From: an uncultured beta proteobacterium
GTDB taxonomy: Bacteria > Pseudomonadota > Gammaproteobacteria > Burkholderiales > SG8-39
DNA: 18,331 nt
Direction of reading: 5' to 3'
Assembly: GCA_902826155.1 (NCBI GenBank)
Contig: CADEDU010000026.1
Location: 60,440-78,770, forward strand
Under the pieces are notes generated by a model that worked only from the letters and a program-made list of their open reading frames with translations, made no database searches and was not told the origin of the DNA. Of the stretch, positions 1 to 7,239 are shown piece after piece (position 1 is the first letter of the stretch; each line of letters begins with the position of its first letter). The position numbers and the translations under genes were made by a program.

Positions 1-4
1 GCGA

Positions 5-13
5 TGCGATAAT
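5..13 (+). promoter_or_regulatory. Possible extended -10 element upstream of relA
   Basis: TGC followed by GATAAT fits an extended -10 (TGn plus hexamer) about 30 bases before the ATG of relA. The -35 region would lie outside the window, so the promoter cannot be judged fully. A similar GCGATAAT occurs upstream of dtd. Confidence 0.3.
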
Positions 14-44
14 CCGCCGCATTCCGGTCCGAGTGCCGCATACG

Positions 45-2237
45 ATGGCCGACGCCGCTACTGTCGAGCTTGATCCGATCTGTCTGGATGACGCGCTGCT
101 CGGGCTCGATCTAGCCGAGCAGGCGGCGGTGCGCCGGGCGGTCGAGTATGTGCGCCCGTTGTACGAGGGGCGCACGCTCGCGACGACCGAGCCGACGCTT
201 CCGCATGCAATCGCGACGGTGAATCTGCTGGCGATGCTGCGGCTGGATGCGGCGACGCGCATCGCCGGGCTGCTGTCAGGCGTGCCCGAGCTCGAGCCCA
301 GGTTCAAGGAACAGCTCGAAGCGAAGTTCAGCACGGAAGTGGCCGGGATTGTCGCGAACGTCGCGCGGCTCGATCAGCTGCGCCTGGTGACGCGCGAGGT
401 GGCGCGGCAGGCGGTGTCCGCCGATCGCAGCAATCAGCTCGAGGTGCTGCGCAAGATGCTGCTGGCGATGGTGGAAGACCTGCGCGCGGTGCTGGTGCGG
501 CTGGCCAGTCGCACCCAGACCTGCGCGTACCTCGCGCACACGCCGGAGCAGTTGCGCCGCGAGATCGCACAGGAGACGCTCGACATCTACGCGCCGCTCG
601 CCAACCGGCTCGGCGTGTGGCAGCTCAAGTGGCGCCTGGAAGACGCGGCGTTGCAGGTGCTGCAGCCCGCCGGCTTCGCGCGCATCAGCGAATTGCTGGA
701 CGAAGGCCGCGAAGCGCGTGAGCAGTTCATCGAGCAATGCATCGCAACGTTGCGCGGCGAACTGGAGGCCGCGAACGTGCGCGGGGACATCAGCGGGCGG
801 CCCAAGCACATCACCAGCATCTGGAACAAGATGCAGCGCAAAGGCCGGGCGTTCGCCGAGCTGACCGATCTGCGTGGACTGCGCGTGCTCGTCGACGAGG
901 TGCGCGATTGCTACACGGTGCTGGGCATCGTGCACAACCTGTGGCAGCCGATCCCACGCGAGTTCGACGACTACATCTCGCGTCCCAAGCCCAACGGGTA
1001 TCGATCGCTGCACACGGCGGTGGTCGCACCCGACGGCAAACCGCTCGAGGTGCAGATCCGCACCCACGACATGCATCGGCAGGCCGAGCTGGGCGTCGCC
1101 GCGCACTGGCGCTACAAGGAGGGCGCGGGCACCGATGGCGCGGGACGACGTGTCGACTACGAAGCGAAGATCGCGTGGCTGCGTCAAGTGCTCGCCTGGC
1201 GCGATGAGATCGTCGACGGCGCCGACTGGGTCGATCACACCAAGCAGGCGGCGCTCGATGACACGGTCTATGTGCTGACGCCGCAGGGCCGGGTGATCGA
1301 TCTGCCGCGCGGCTCGACGCCCATCGACATGGCCTTCGCTATCCACACCGATCTGGGCCATCGCTGTCGCGGTGCCAAGGTCGACGGACACATGGTGCCG
1401 CTCGACTACGTGCTCGACAACGGGCAGACGATCGAGATCGTCGCGGCCAAGCAGGGTGGGCCGAGCCGCGACTGGCTCAACCCCGATCGCGGCTATCTCG
1501 GTTCGCATCGCGCCAGGTTGAAGGTGCGGCAGTGGTTCAACGCCGAGGAGCATCAGGCGCTGCGGGTGCGCGGTCGGGCCGAACTCGAGCGCACCCTGCA
1601 ACGCGAGGGCAGGACCAGTATCAAGCTGGAGGCGTTGGCGGCCGATCTGGGGTTCGAGTCGACCGATGCATTGTTCGCGGCGATCGGTCGTGACGAGGTC
1701 GGGCCGCGCCAACTGCAGCTCGCGTTGCACGGCGAGTCGGAGGATGAATCGCACGAGGCCGAGATCGTCGCGCCGCGGCCGAGCAGCGCGAAGTCCTCGG
1801 GCGGCATTCTCGTGGTCGGCGTCGACCGCCTGCTCACGCAGCTCGCCAAGTGCTGCCGGCCGGTGCCGCCTGATCCGATCCGCGGCTTCGTCACGCGCGG
1901 CCGCGGCGTGTCGATTCATCGCGCCGGGTGCGCCAATCTGGCGCAGTTGCTCGTCCGTGCGCCGGAACGCGGGATCGAGGCACAGTGGGGTACGAAAGTG
2001 GAGGGCGTGTTCGCCGCCGATCTGCTGGTGCGTGCCCAGGACAGGCAGGGGCTGCTGCGCGATGTATCCGATGCGCTCACCCGCAATCGCGTCAACGTCA
2101 CCGCAGTCAGTTCGCAGAGCCGCCGCGGCGAAGCGATCATGCAGTTCACCGTCGAGGTCGGCGAACTGGCGACGCTGGGTCGCGCGCTCGACGAGATCCG
2201 CGAGGTGAACGGCGTCTTCAACGCGCACCGGCGTTGA
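45..2237 (+). CDS. relA: GTP pyrophosphokinase RelA, (p)ppGpp synthetase with inactive hydrolase domain
   Basis: RelA transfers pyrophosphate from ATP to GDP or GTP on ribosomes holding uncharged tRNA, producing the stringent-response alarmone. The 730-residue product has the full Rel/SpoT layout. The N-terminal HD region (about residues 45-190) lacks the His-Asp pair needed for hydrolysis: the expected place reads AGLLSGVPELEP. The synthetase domain carries EFDDY at about 306-310, followed by PKPNGYRSLHT; the EFDD form is typical of monofunctional RelA, whereas bifunctional SpoT/Rel enzymes carry RxKD. A TGS domain follows (about 405-465), then a zinc-finger-like segment with Cys603, Cys604 and Cys629, then a C-terminal ACT domain (about 655-727). 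ATG at 45 is chosen because it leads into the conserved N-terminus; an in-frame GTG at 33 would add four residues. The frame stays open to the window edge, so a still earlier start cannot be excluded. No SpoT is visible here. Confidence 0.95.
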   Translation: MADAATVELDPICLDDALLGLDLAEQAAVRRAVEYVRPLYEGRTLATTEPTLPHAIATVNLLAMLRLDAATRIAGLLSGVPELEPRFKEQLEAKFSTEVAGIVANVARLDQLRLVTREVARQAVSADRSNQLEVLRKMLLAMVEDLRAVLVRLASRTQTCAYLAHTPEQLRREIAQETLDIYAPLANRLGVWQLKWRLEDAALQVLQPAGFARISELLDEGREAREQFIEQCIATLRGELEAANVRGDISGRPKHITSIWNKMQRKGRAFAELTDLRGLRVLVDEVRDCYTVLGIVHNLWQPIPREFDDYISRPKPNGYRSLHTAVVAPDGKPLEVQIRTHDMHRQAELGVAAHWRYKEGAGTDGAGRRVDYEAKIAWLRQVLAWRDEIVDGADWVDHTKQAALDDTVYVLTPQGRVIDLPRGSTPIDMAFAIHTDLGHRCRGAKVDGHMVPLDYVLDNGQTIEIVAAKQGGPSRDWLNPDRGYLGSHRARLKVRQWFNAEEHQALRVRGRAELERTLQREGRTSIKLEALAADLGFESTDALFAAIGRDEVGPRQLQLALHGESEDESHEAEIVAPRPSSAKSSGGILVVGVDRLLTQLAKCCRPVPPDPIRGFVTRGRGVSIHRAGCANLAQLLVRAPERGIEAQWGTKVEGVFAADLLVRAQDRQGLLRDVSDALTRNRVNVTAVSSQSRRGEAIMQFTVEVGELATLGRALDEIREVNGVFNAHRR

Positions 2238-2264
2238 TCCCGATCAGCGCAAGCTGCACCGGGA
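2238..2264 (+). terminator. Hairpin immediately after relA, possible weak terminator
   Basis: Directly after the relA stop, TCCCG (2238-2242) pairs with CGGGA (2260-2264), and inside this CAGC (2245-2248) pairs with GCTG (2253-2256) around a GCAA (GNRA) tetraloop. The following bases (GTTGTTC) are not a clear U tract, so the hairpin may stabilise the 3' end or aid Rho-dependent termination rather than terminate by itself. Confidence 0.3.
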
Positions 2265-2377
2265 GTTGTTCAGCGCACGCGGGGTGTCCGACAATTCAGC
2301 TGCTCACTCCACAAACTTCAGTTACTTCGCTTCTCTCGATTCGCTCCTCTCGAATACCACCCGTTCACGAGCTCAAC

Positions 2378-4312
2378 ATGTCCAGACGGTCGCGTTTCAC
2401 GCCAGGTTCTTCCTTCAACGACGTCCTGCAGGCACGGCTCAGCCGCCGCCAGGTGCTGCAGGGCGGATTGATCGTCGCCGCCACGGGGCTGACGGGTTCA
2501 TTGCTGGGCTGTGCCGGTGCGACCGGCGAGGGCGTAACGCCGTCATCGAAATCCACGACGCTCGGCTTCAAGCCGGTGCCGGTGTCGAGCGACGACGCGT
2601 TGCGCATCCCTGAGGGCTATCGCGCCGACGTGCTGTACCGATGGGGTGATCCGGTCGGTGCCACTGCTGGCATGCCGGCGTTTCGCATGGATGCCTCCAA
2701 CTCGGCCGATGATCAAGCGCTGCAGGCGGGGATGCACCATGACGGGATGCAGTTCTTCCCGCTGCCGCAAGGCGCGACGGGCTCCGATCACGGTCTGCTG
2801 GTCATGAATCACGAGTACTACGATCCGAACATGCTCACTCCCGACGGTGCGCGCGAGAACTCACGCGAGAAAGTGCGCAAAGCGATGCATTCGGTGGGGG
2901 TGTCGGTGATCGAGATCACACGCTCGGGCGAACGCTGGCAGGTCAATCGCCCGTCGCGATACGCGCGACGGATCCACGCTGCTACGCGCGTGCAGATCAG
3001 CGGGCCGGCGGCCGGTGCCCCGATCATGCGCACGGCGCTCGATCCGAGCGGTCGCGAAGGGTTCGGCACCTTCGCAGGGTGCGCGCACGGCTGGACCCCC
3101 TGGGGCACCTACCTCACGTGCGAAGAAAACTTCCAGTTCATGTTCTTCAAGGAGGGGCAGCGCGACGTCGCGCAGACACGCTACGACGTGTCGAACCGGC
3201 CGCGGTACCGCTGGTTCGAGCACGATGAGCGGTTCGACACCGGGCGCCACCCGAACGAGTTCCACCGCTTCGGCTGGGTGGTCGAGATCGATCCGTTCAA
3301 TCCGGTCACGGCGCCCGTCAAACGCACGGCGATGGGCCGGTTCTCGCATGAAGGTGCGTGCCCGTTGGTGGGCCGCGACGGTCGCGTCGCGTTCTACATG
3401 GGTGACGATCGGGCATTCGAGTACATCTACAAATACGTGACCCGCGATGCGTGGAACCAGAACGACCGCGGCGCCAATCGCGAGATGCTCGATCACGGCA
3501 CGCTCTATGTGGCGCGGTTCGACGCCGACGGGAGCGGCACCTGGCTGCCGTTGGTTTTCGGGCAGAACGGTCTGACCGCGGCAAATGGTTTCGGCAGCCA
3601 GGCCGACGTGCTGGTTCGTGCCCGCCTTGCCGCGGACGTGGTCGGCGCGACGCCGATGGATCGTCCGGAGTGGTGTGCAGTGCATCCTGATACCGGCGAG
3701 GTGTATTGCACGCTCACCAACAACTCCGGGCGCGGTCGGGCCGGCCAGGCTAGTGCCGACTCGGCCAACCCGCGCGCCAACAACGTGTTCGGCCACATCA
3801 TTCGCTGGCGTGAAGACGGCAGCGAGCCGGGCAAGGCCAACGTGGGTGCCACGCGCTTCAAGTGGGATGTGTTCGCGATGGGTGGCGATCCGGAAAGCGC
3901 CGACCCCGCCAAGCGCGGACGGTTCAGCGGCGACGCGTTCGGCAGTCCGGACGGGTTGTTCTTCGATCGCCGCGGGGTGCTCTGGGTCGAGACCGACATC
4001 TCGCCCACCGCGCTCAACGCCGGCGACTACGCGCGGTTGGGCAACAACGCGATGTTCGCGGTCGATCCGGCCACGGGCGCGTTCCGACGCTTTCTCACCG
4101 GTCCGCGCGGCGCGGAGATCACCGGCCTCACCAGTACGCCCGATGGCCAGACCTTTTTCGTCAACATCCAGCATCCAGGTGAGGGACCCAAGTCGACCGA
4201 TCCGGTCAATCCGCGTCAGTACTCCAATTGGCCCGACTTCGATGCCAAAGGCCGGCCGCGCTCGTCGACGGTGGTGATTCGCAAGATCGGGGGCGGAATC
4301 GTCGGATCGTGA
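2378..4312 (+). CDS. PhoX-like DUF839 protein, predicted Tat-exported lipoprotein
   Basis: The 644-residue product belongs to the DUF839/PhoX beta-propeller family, whose studied member PhoX is a calcium- and iron-dependent alkaline phosphatase. The N-terminus holds a twin-arginine motif (SRRQVLQ, residues 22-28), a hydrophobic stretch, then a lipobox LLGC with Cys45, so the folded protein is probably exported by Tat and lipid-anchored. Family signatures occur in the expected order: TCEENFQFMF, GRFSHEGA, YMGDDRAFEYIYKYV, NPRANNVFGHIIRW, SPDGLFFDRRGVLWVETD, and EITGLTSTPDG followed by NIQHPGEGP. ATG 2378 is chosen because it opens the Tat signal; the frame runs further upstream into relA without meaning. 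The 140-base leader shows no recognisable PHO box. Phosphatase activity is inferred from the family; many DUF839 proteins have unknown substrates. Confidence 0.88.
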   Translation: MSRRSRFTPGSSFNDVLQARLSRRQVLQGGLIVAATGLTGSLLGCAGATGEGVTPSSKSTTLGFKPVPVSSDDALRIPEGYRADVLYRWGDPVGATAGMPAFRMDASNSADDQALQAGMHHDGMQFFPLPQGATGSDHGLLVMNHEYYDPNMLTPDGARENSREKVRKAMHSVGVSVIEITRSGERWQVNRPSRYARRIHAATRVQISGPAAGAPIMRTALDPSGREGFGTFAGCAHGWTPWGTYLTCEENFQFMFFKEGQRDVAQTRYDVSNRPRYRWFEHDERFDTGRHPNEFHRFGWVVEIDPFNPVTAPVKRTAMGRFSHEGACPLVGRDGRVAFYMGDDRAFEYIYKYVTRDAWNQNDRGANREMLDHGTLYVARFDADGSGTWLPLVFGQNGLTAANGFGSQADVLVRARLAADVVGATPMDRPEWCAVHPDTGEVYCTLTNNSGRGRAGQASADSANPRANNVFGHIIRWREDGSEPGKANVGATRFKWDVFAMGGDPESADPAKRGRFSGDAFGSPDGLFFDRRGVLWVETDISPTALNAGDYARLGNNAMFAVDPATGAFRRFLTGPRGAEITGLTSTPDGQTFFVNIQHPGEGPKSTDPVNPRQYSNWPDFDAKGRPRSSTVVIRKIGGGIVGS

Positions 4313-4412
4313 CGACTGAAGTCCAAACGGGGGCGGGCGCCACGACGATCGTTCGAATACGAACAAAACGGAAACTTCATCCACTGCGCCGGTTCAAACG
4401 TATCGGCTCTGA

Positions 4413-4454
4413 CGTTGCTGCCCGAACGTTGTTGCTCGAACGTCTGCGCCCGAA
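4413..4454 (+). repeat. Three tandem imperfect 14-bp repeats upstream of a lipoprotein gene
   Basis: Three adjacent 14-base units occur at 4413-4426 (CGTTGCTGCCCGAA), 4427-4440 (CGTTGTTGCTCGAA) and 4441-4454 (CGTCTGCGCCCGAA). They end 45 bases before the start codon of the BamE-like lipoprotein gene. A further GTTCG-AATA-CGAAC inverted repeat lies upstream at 4351-4364. Position suggests a regulator-binding array or a by-product of slippage; no known operator is recognised. Confidence 0.6.
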
Positions 4455-4499
4455 CAACCCCGCCCGCTCAACGGGTGATCTCAGAGAGAGGAACCTGAC

Positions 4500-4994
4500 A
4501 TGCGCTTCAGACTCGCCGCGATTCTCGTCGCATCGCTAGCCTTTACAGGCTGCGGACTCATCACCATACCGGGTCTCGCCACCGGCACCAGCCAGAAGGA
4601 CGTCCAGTCGCGCGTCGGCACGCCGCACGATCAACGCACGTTGGGCGATGGAAGCAAGGCGTGGGACTACGTCTACGGCCCGGTCGGCTTCTACACCTGG
4701 CGCGTCAGCTTCGACAACACCGACCGTGTATCCAAGGTCGAACAGCTGCTGACGCACGATCGATTCATGTCGGTTCCGGCGAACAAGCTATCGCGCCAGG
4801 ACGTGCTCAACATGTTCGGCAGGCCGGGGCAAATCTCGAGCTTCAACAACATCGGCGAGGAAGTCTGGACCTACCGGTACATGTACAGCCAGGACTACAA
4901 GCTGGCCGATCTGCACTTCGATGCGAAAGCCGGCGTCGTCAAATACGCGGCCACGTACCACGACCCCGCGTACTACAACGCGATCGCGCAGTAG
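4500..4994 (+). CDS. Outer-membrane lipoprotein with two BamE-like (SmpA/OmlA) repeats
   Basis: The 164-residue product has a short signal peptide with a lipobox FTGC (Cys18). The mature part contains two similar segments, about residues 31-82 and 98-150. Each reads roughly S-x-x-DV-(x)5-G-x-P, then W-x-Y-x-Y, then a FD strand, which is the BamE/SmpA-OmlA pattern. The gene starts with ATG after a strong purine-rich ribosome-binding site (GAGAGAGG, 4484-4491). It is convergent with fur, and bamE itself lies just beyond fur. A role in outer-membrane protein assembly or envelope integrity is inferred from the fold only. Right after the TAG stop the same frame continues as SAPQ-SAPQ-PAP, discussed as a finding. 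Confidence 0.75.
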   Translation: MRFRLAAILVASLAFTGCGLITIPGLATGTSQKDVQSRVGTPHDQRTLGDGSKAWDYVYGPVGFYTWRVSFDNTDRVSKVEQLLTHDRFMSVPANKLSRQDVLNMFGRPGQISSFNNIGEEVWTYRYMYSQDYKLADLHFDAKAGVVKYAATYHDPAYYNAIAQ

Positions 4995-5028
4995 TCAGCA
5001 CCCCAGTCGGCACCCCAGCCAGCGCCAT
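4993..5028 (+). repeat. Short tandem 12-bp repeats overlapping the lipoprotein stop codon
   Basis: AGTCAGCACCCC (4993-5004) is followed directly by AGTCGGCACCCC (5005-5016) and a degenerate third copy (5017-5028). The first copy begins inside the TAG stop of the preceding gene. In that gene's frame the repeats would encode a Ser-Ala-Pro-Gln motif. Confidence 0.5.
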
Positions 5029-5048
5029 TAGCGACCAGTAACGCTTGC

Positions 5049-5516
5049 TCAATCCGGCAGGCGGGGCGGAATCGCCCCGTCGGCCGCCTCGGCCCGGTGC
5101 GGGCAATCGGACTTGATGCATTCCGCGTACAGATGCAGGGAATGCTCGCGGATCTGGAAGCCGCGGCCCTTGGCGATCCTCGCCTGGCGCTTCTCGATCT
5201 CCTCATCGTAGAACTCCTCGACGCGGCCGCATTGAATGCACACCAGGTGATCGTGGTGAGCCGAATCGTTCAGCTCGAACACCGCCTTGCCTGATTCGAA
5301 ATGGTGCCGACGCAGCAGCCCGGCCTGCTCGAACTGGGTCAACACGCGGTAGACGGTCGCCAAGCCGATGTCGCGATCGTCGTCCTGCAGCAGCATGCGA
5401 TAGATGTCCTCGGCCGAGAGGTGGCGCACGGTGCTGCGCTCGAAGAGGGCGAGGATCTTCAGGCGCGGTCCGGTGACCTTCAGTCCGATGGTGCGCAGAT
5501 CTTGCGAGTTCGACAT
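5049..5516 (-). CDS. fur: Ferric uptake regulator Fur
   Basis: Fur binds Fe(II) and represses iron-uptake genes as a dimer. The 155-residue product opens with the winged-helix region (GLKVTGPRLKILALFE, 11-26; IGLATVYRVL, 50-59). The dimerisation and metal part has HHDH at 87-90, a first CxxC pair (Cys93, Cys96) and a second pair (Cys133, Cys138) typical of the structural zinc site. The start at 5516 gives the usual short Fur N-terminus, although no clear Shine-Dalgarno sequence precedes it; an upstream in-frame extension exists but is not conserved-looking. The gene is divergent from bamE, a common arrangement in beta- and gammaproteobacteria. A perfect CGGGGCG/CGCCCCG hairpin (5062-5079) lies inside the 3' coding end. 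No convincing Fur box is seen in the intergenic region, so autoregulation is not supported here. Confidence 0.95.
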   Translation of the reverse strand: MSNSQDLRTIGLKVTGPRLKILALFERSTVRHLSAEDIYRMLLQDDDRDIGLATVYRVLTQFEQAGLLRRHHFESGKAVFELNDSAHHDHLVCIQCGRVEEFYDEEIEKRQARIAKGRGFQIREHSLHLYAECIKSDCPHRAEAADGAIPPRLPD

Positions 5517-5585
5517 CGCGATGGTTGGCGCAAGGGGTGCAGGGGTCGAAGCACCGCCGTTGCAGCGATTGCGGGAGGCTTTCGC

Positions 5586-5591
5586 TATGAT
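5586..5591. promoter_or_regulatory. Possible shared -10 region of the divergent fur/bamE pair
   Basis: The near-palindrome GCTATGATAGGC contains TATGAT read rightward (toward bamE) and TATCAT read leftward (toward fur). It sits about 70 bases from the fur start and 88 from the bamE start. No good -35 hexamer with 16-18 base spacing was found on either strand, so this is tentative. Confidence 0.28.
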
Positions 5592-5678
5592 AGGCGAACT
5601 CACAAGAAAGCAGACCGTGCGGTGAATGGAGACCGTACCGGTCTCCGATCGTCCCCTGCCGCGACGTCCCCAGCCGAA

Positions 5679-6131
5679 ATGCCCCCCTTCGAATCGTCTC
5701 GTTTCGAATTTCCCCACCCGGCAACGCCCGCTTCGGGTTTCCGCTCAGGTGCGATCACGCGACGCCTGCTGGTTGTAGCTGCAACAGGCGCTGCACTGCT
5801 GGCCGGCGCCACGCTGCCCGGATGCTCGTTCTTCAGTCCGTATCGCATCGAGATTCAGCAGGGCAACTACATCTCCCAGGAGGCGATGAGCCAGGTCAAG
5901 CCGGGCATGACCAAGGATCAGGTGCGCGCGATCCTGGGTACGCCGCTCATCAACGATGTCTTCCATGTCGATCGCTGGGATTACGTCTATCGCCGCTCCG
6001 CTGCGAACAGCACGAGCTTGGAAGCGCGCCGGGCGACGCTGTTTTTCGACGGCGACCTTCTCAAACGCGTCGAGTCCGACCTGATGCCCTCGGGCCAGTT
6101 GCGTACCGGCGCGGCGGAAACACGGCGCTGA
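5679..6131 (+). CDS. bamE: Outer membrane protein assembly factor BamE (OmlA/SmpA)
   Basis: BamE is a lipoprotein subunit of the BAM complex that inserts beta-barrel proteins into the outer membrane. The 150-residue product has a long N-region, a hydrophobic segment and a lipobox LPGC (Cys49). The mature domain carries the BamE hallmarks: YRIEIQQGNYIS, then VKPGMTKDQVRAILGTPLINDVF and WDYVYRR. ATG 5679 is used; an in-frame GTG at 5622 would add 19 residues and a longer pre-signal region, and neither start has a good ribosome-binding site, so the true start is uncertain. The gene is divergent from fur and is followed 39 bases later by dapB, probably in one transcript. Confidence 0.92.
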   Translation: MPPFESSRFEFPHPATPASGFRSGAITRRLLVVAATGAALLAGATLPGCSFFSPYRIEIQQGNYISQEAMSQVKPGMTKDQVRAILGTPLINDVFHVDRWDYVYRRSAANSTSLEARRATLFFDGDLLKRVESDLMPSGQLRTGAAETRR

Positions 6132-6170
6132 GCGCTGCGGATTTCGATCAGCACGGGGAAGGAGAACCGC

Positions 6171-6968
6171 ATGCGCGTTGGAGTCGCCGGCAGCACCGGC
6201 AAGATGGGGCGGACACTGATCGAGGCCATCATCAAGGACGCCGAACTGACGCTCGCGGCTGCGCTGGAGGTGCGCGGGAGTCCGGGTGTAGGGCGTGACG
6301 CAGCGGAAGGGATCGGCGCACCGAGCGGTGTCACCATCGCCGATGATCTCGACGCAACGGTGGACCGCGCCGATTGCTGGATCGATTTCACCCGGCCCGA
6401 GGGCACGCTCGCACTCCTGAATGCTTGCGCGCGCGCGGGCAAAGCGATGGTGATCGGCACGACCGGGTTCGAGCCGTCGCAGAAGAAGGAAGTCGAAGCG
6501 CTTGCCCGCAAGGTGCCGGTGATGATGGCGCCGAACATGGCGATCGGCGTCAATGCGACGTTCAAGCTCGCGGAGGTGGCGGCACGCATCCTCGGGGACG
6601 CGTACGACGTCGAGATCATCGAAGCGCATCACCGCTTCAAGGTCGACGCCCCCTCGGGTACGGCATTGCGCTTGGGCGAGGCGGTGGCCGGCGCGCTCGG
6701 CCGCGACCTGCGCAAGGTTGCCAAACACGGGCGCGAGGGCATCACCGGCGAGCGCGACACGCCGACGATCGGCTTTCATGCCATCCGCGGCGGGGACATC
6801 GTCGGCGAGCACACGGTGATGTTTGCAGGCATGGGTGAGCGCGTCGAAATAACGGTACGCTCGGCCACCCGCATGACCTACGCTCTTGGGGCGTTGCGAG
6901 CGGTGAAATACCTCAAAGGGCGGGCACCGGGTTTGTACGACATGTTCGACGTGCTGGGGCTGCGTTAG
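6171..6968 (+). CDS. dapB: 4-hydroxy-tetrahydrodipicolinate reductase DapB
   Basis: DapB reduces 4-hydroxy-tetrahydrodipicolinate with NAD(P)H in the diaminopimelate/lysine pathway, feeding peptidoglycan and lysine synthesis in the cytoplasm. The 265-residue product has the nucleotide-binding loop GSTGKMG (7-13), the conserved DFTRPEGTL segment, GTTGF, and the catalytic block EAHHRFKVDAPSGTAL (151-166) with His153 and Lys157. Phe156 replaces the second histidine that E. coli has in HHRHK; this position varies in the family. The C-terminus ends in the usual GLYDMFDVLGL. A strong ribosome-binding site AAGGAG (6159-6164) stands six bases before the ATG. In pseudomonads carAB follows, but here a 271-base gap leads straight to greA. 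Confidence 0.96.
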   Translation: MRVGVAGSTGKMGRTLIEAIIKDAELTLAAALEVRGSPGVGRDAAEGIGAPSGVTIADDLDATVDRADCWIDFTRPEGTLALLNACARAGKAMVIGTTGFEPSQKKEVEALARKVPVMMAPNMAIGVNATFKLAEVAARILGDAYDVEIIEAHHRFKVDAPSGTALRLGEAVAGALGRDLRKVAKHGREGITGERDTPTIGFHAIRGGDIVGEHTVMFAGMGERVEITVRSATRMTYALGALRAVKYLKGRAPGLYDMFDVLGLR

Positions 6969-7091
6969 CGGCACACTCCAGCCACCGGTGGCGGCCACTC
7001 CGGCCATCGCGGCGCGCGTCTCGCCGCCCGCCTGCCGCCCGGCGCTGACACGGTTGCCAGATCGGGCGCGTCGTGCTGCAATACGGCGGTA

Positions 7092-7126
7092 AAGCCCTGG
7101 ACGCGAGCCAGGGCTTCGTATTTGTT
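7092..7126 (+). terminator. Hairpin in the dapB-greA gap, probable terminator
   Basis: AAGCCCTGG (7092-7100) and CCAGGGCTT (7108-7116) form a perfect 9-bp stem with a 7-base loop. The tail CGTATTTGTT is only moderately U-rich. The position, 124 bases after dapB and 124 before greA, suits an intrinsic terminator of the fur-divergent bamE-dapB transcript, although a regulatory leader hairpin is also possible. Confidence 0.42.
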
Positions 7127-7239
7127 GCGTGGATCTCGCTTCACTGGCTCGAGTACTCGCTCCACGCTCTCAGACTCCCCAGGCCGCAGCACCCGCTTCG
7201 ATCGCAGACAGGAGTGCCGGCACCTTTCCGGAATTCCCT

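Noticed and set aside
276..2228. A 650-codon minus-strand frame opposite relA
   Set aside because: It mirrors the coding frame of relA, as expected in GC-rich DNA, and its translation is low-complexity (His, Arg, Ala, Leu, Gln) with no family signature.
2238..2377. Possible PHO box before the PhoX-like gene
   Set aside because: No pair of CTGTCAT-like 7-mers at 4-base spacing was found.
4351..4364. GTTCG-AATA-CGAAC as a LexA/SOS operator
   Set aside because: The proteobacterial box is CTGT-N8-ACAG, and the GAAC-N4-GTTC form has the opposite arm order.
2861..4384. A 507-codon minus-strand frame opposite the DUF839 gene
   Set aside because: The plus strand has clear family motifs throughout; the antisense product shows only composition bias.
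5062..5079. CGGGGCG/CGCCCCG hairpin as a terminator between the lipoprotein gene and fur
   Set aside because: It lies inside the fur coding region and has no T tract on either strand.
5580..5595. The GCTATGATAGGC palindrome as a Fur box
   Set aside because: It matches the 19-bp GATAATGATAATCATTATC consensus only over a few bases; a -10 region is the better reading.
6621..6668. Phe156 in the DapB HHRFK motif as loss of activity
   Set aside because: The catalytic His153 and Lys157 are present, and the replaced position varies among DapB proteins.
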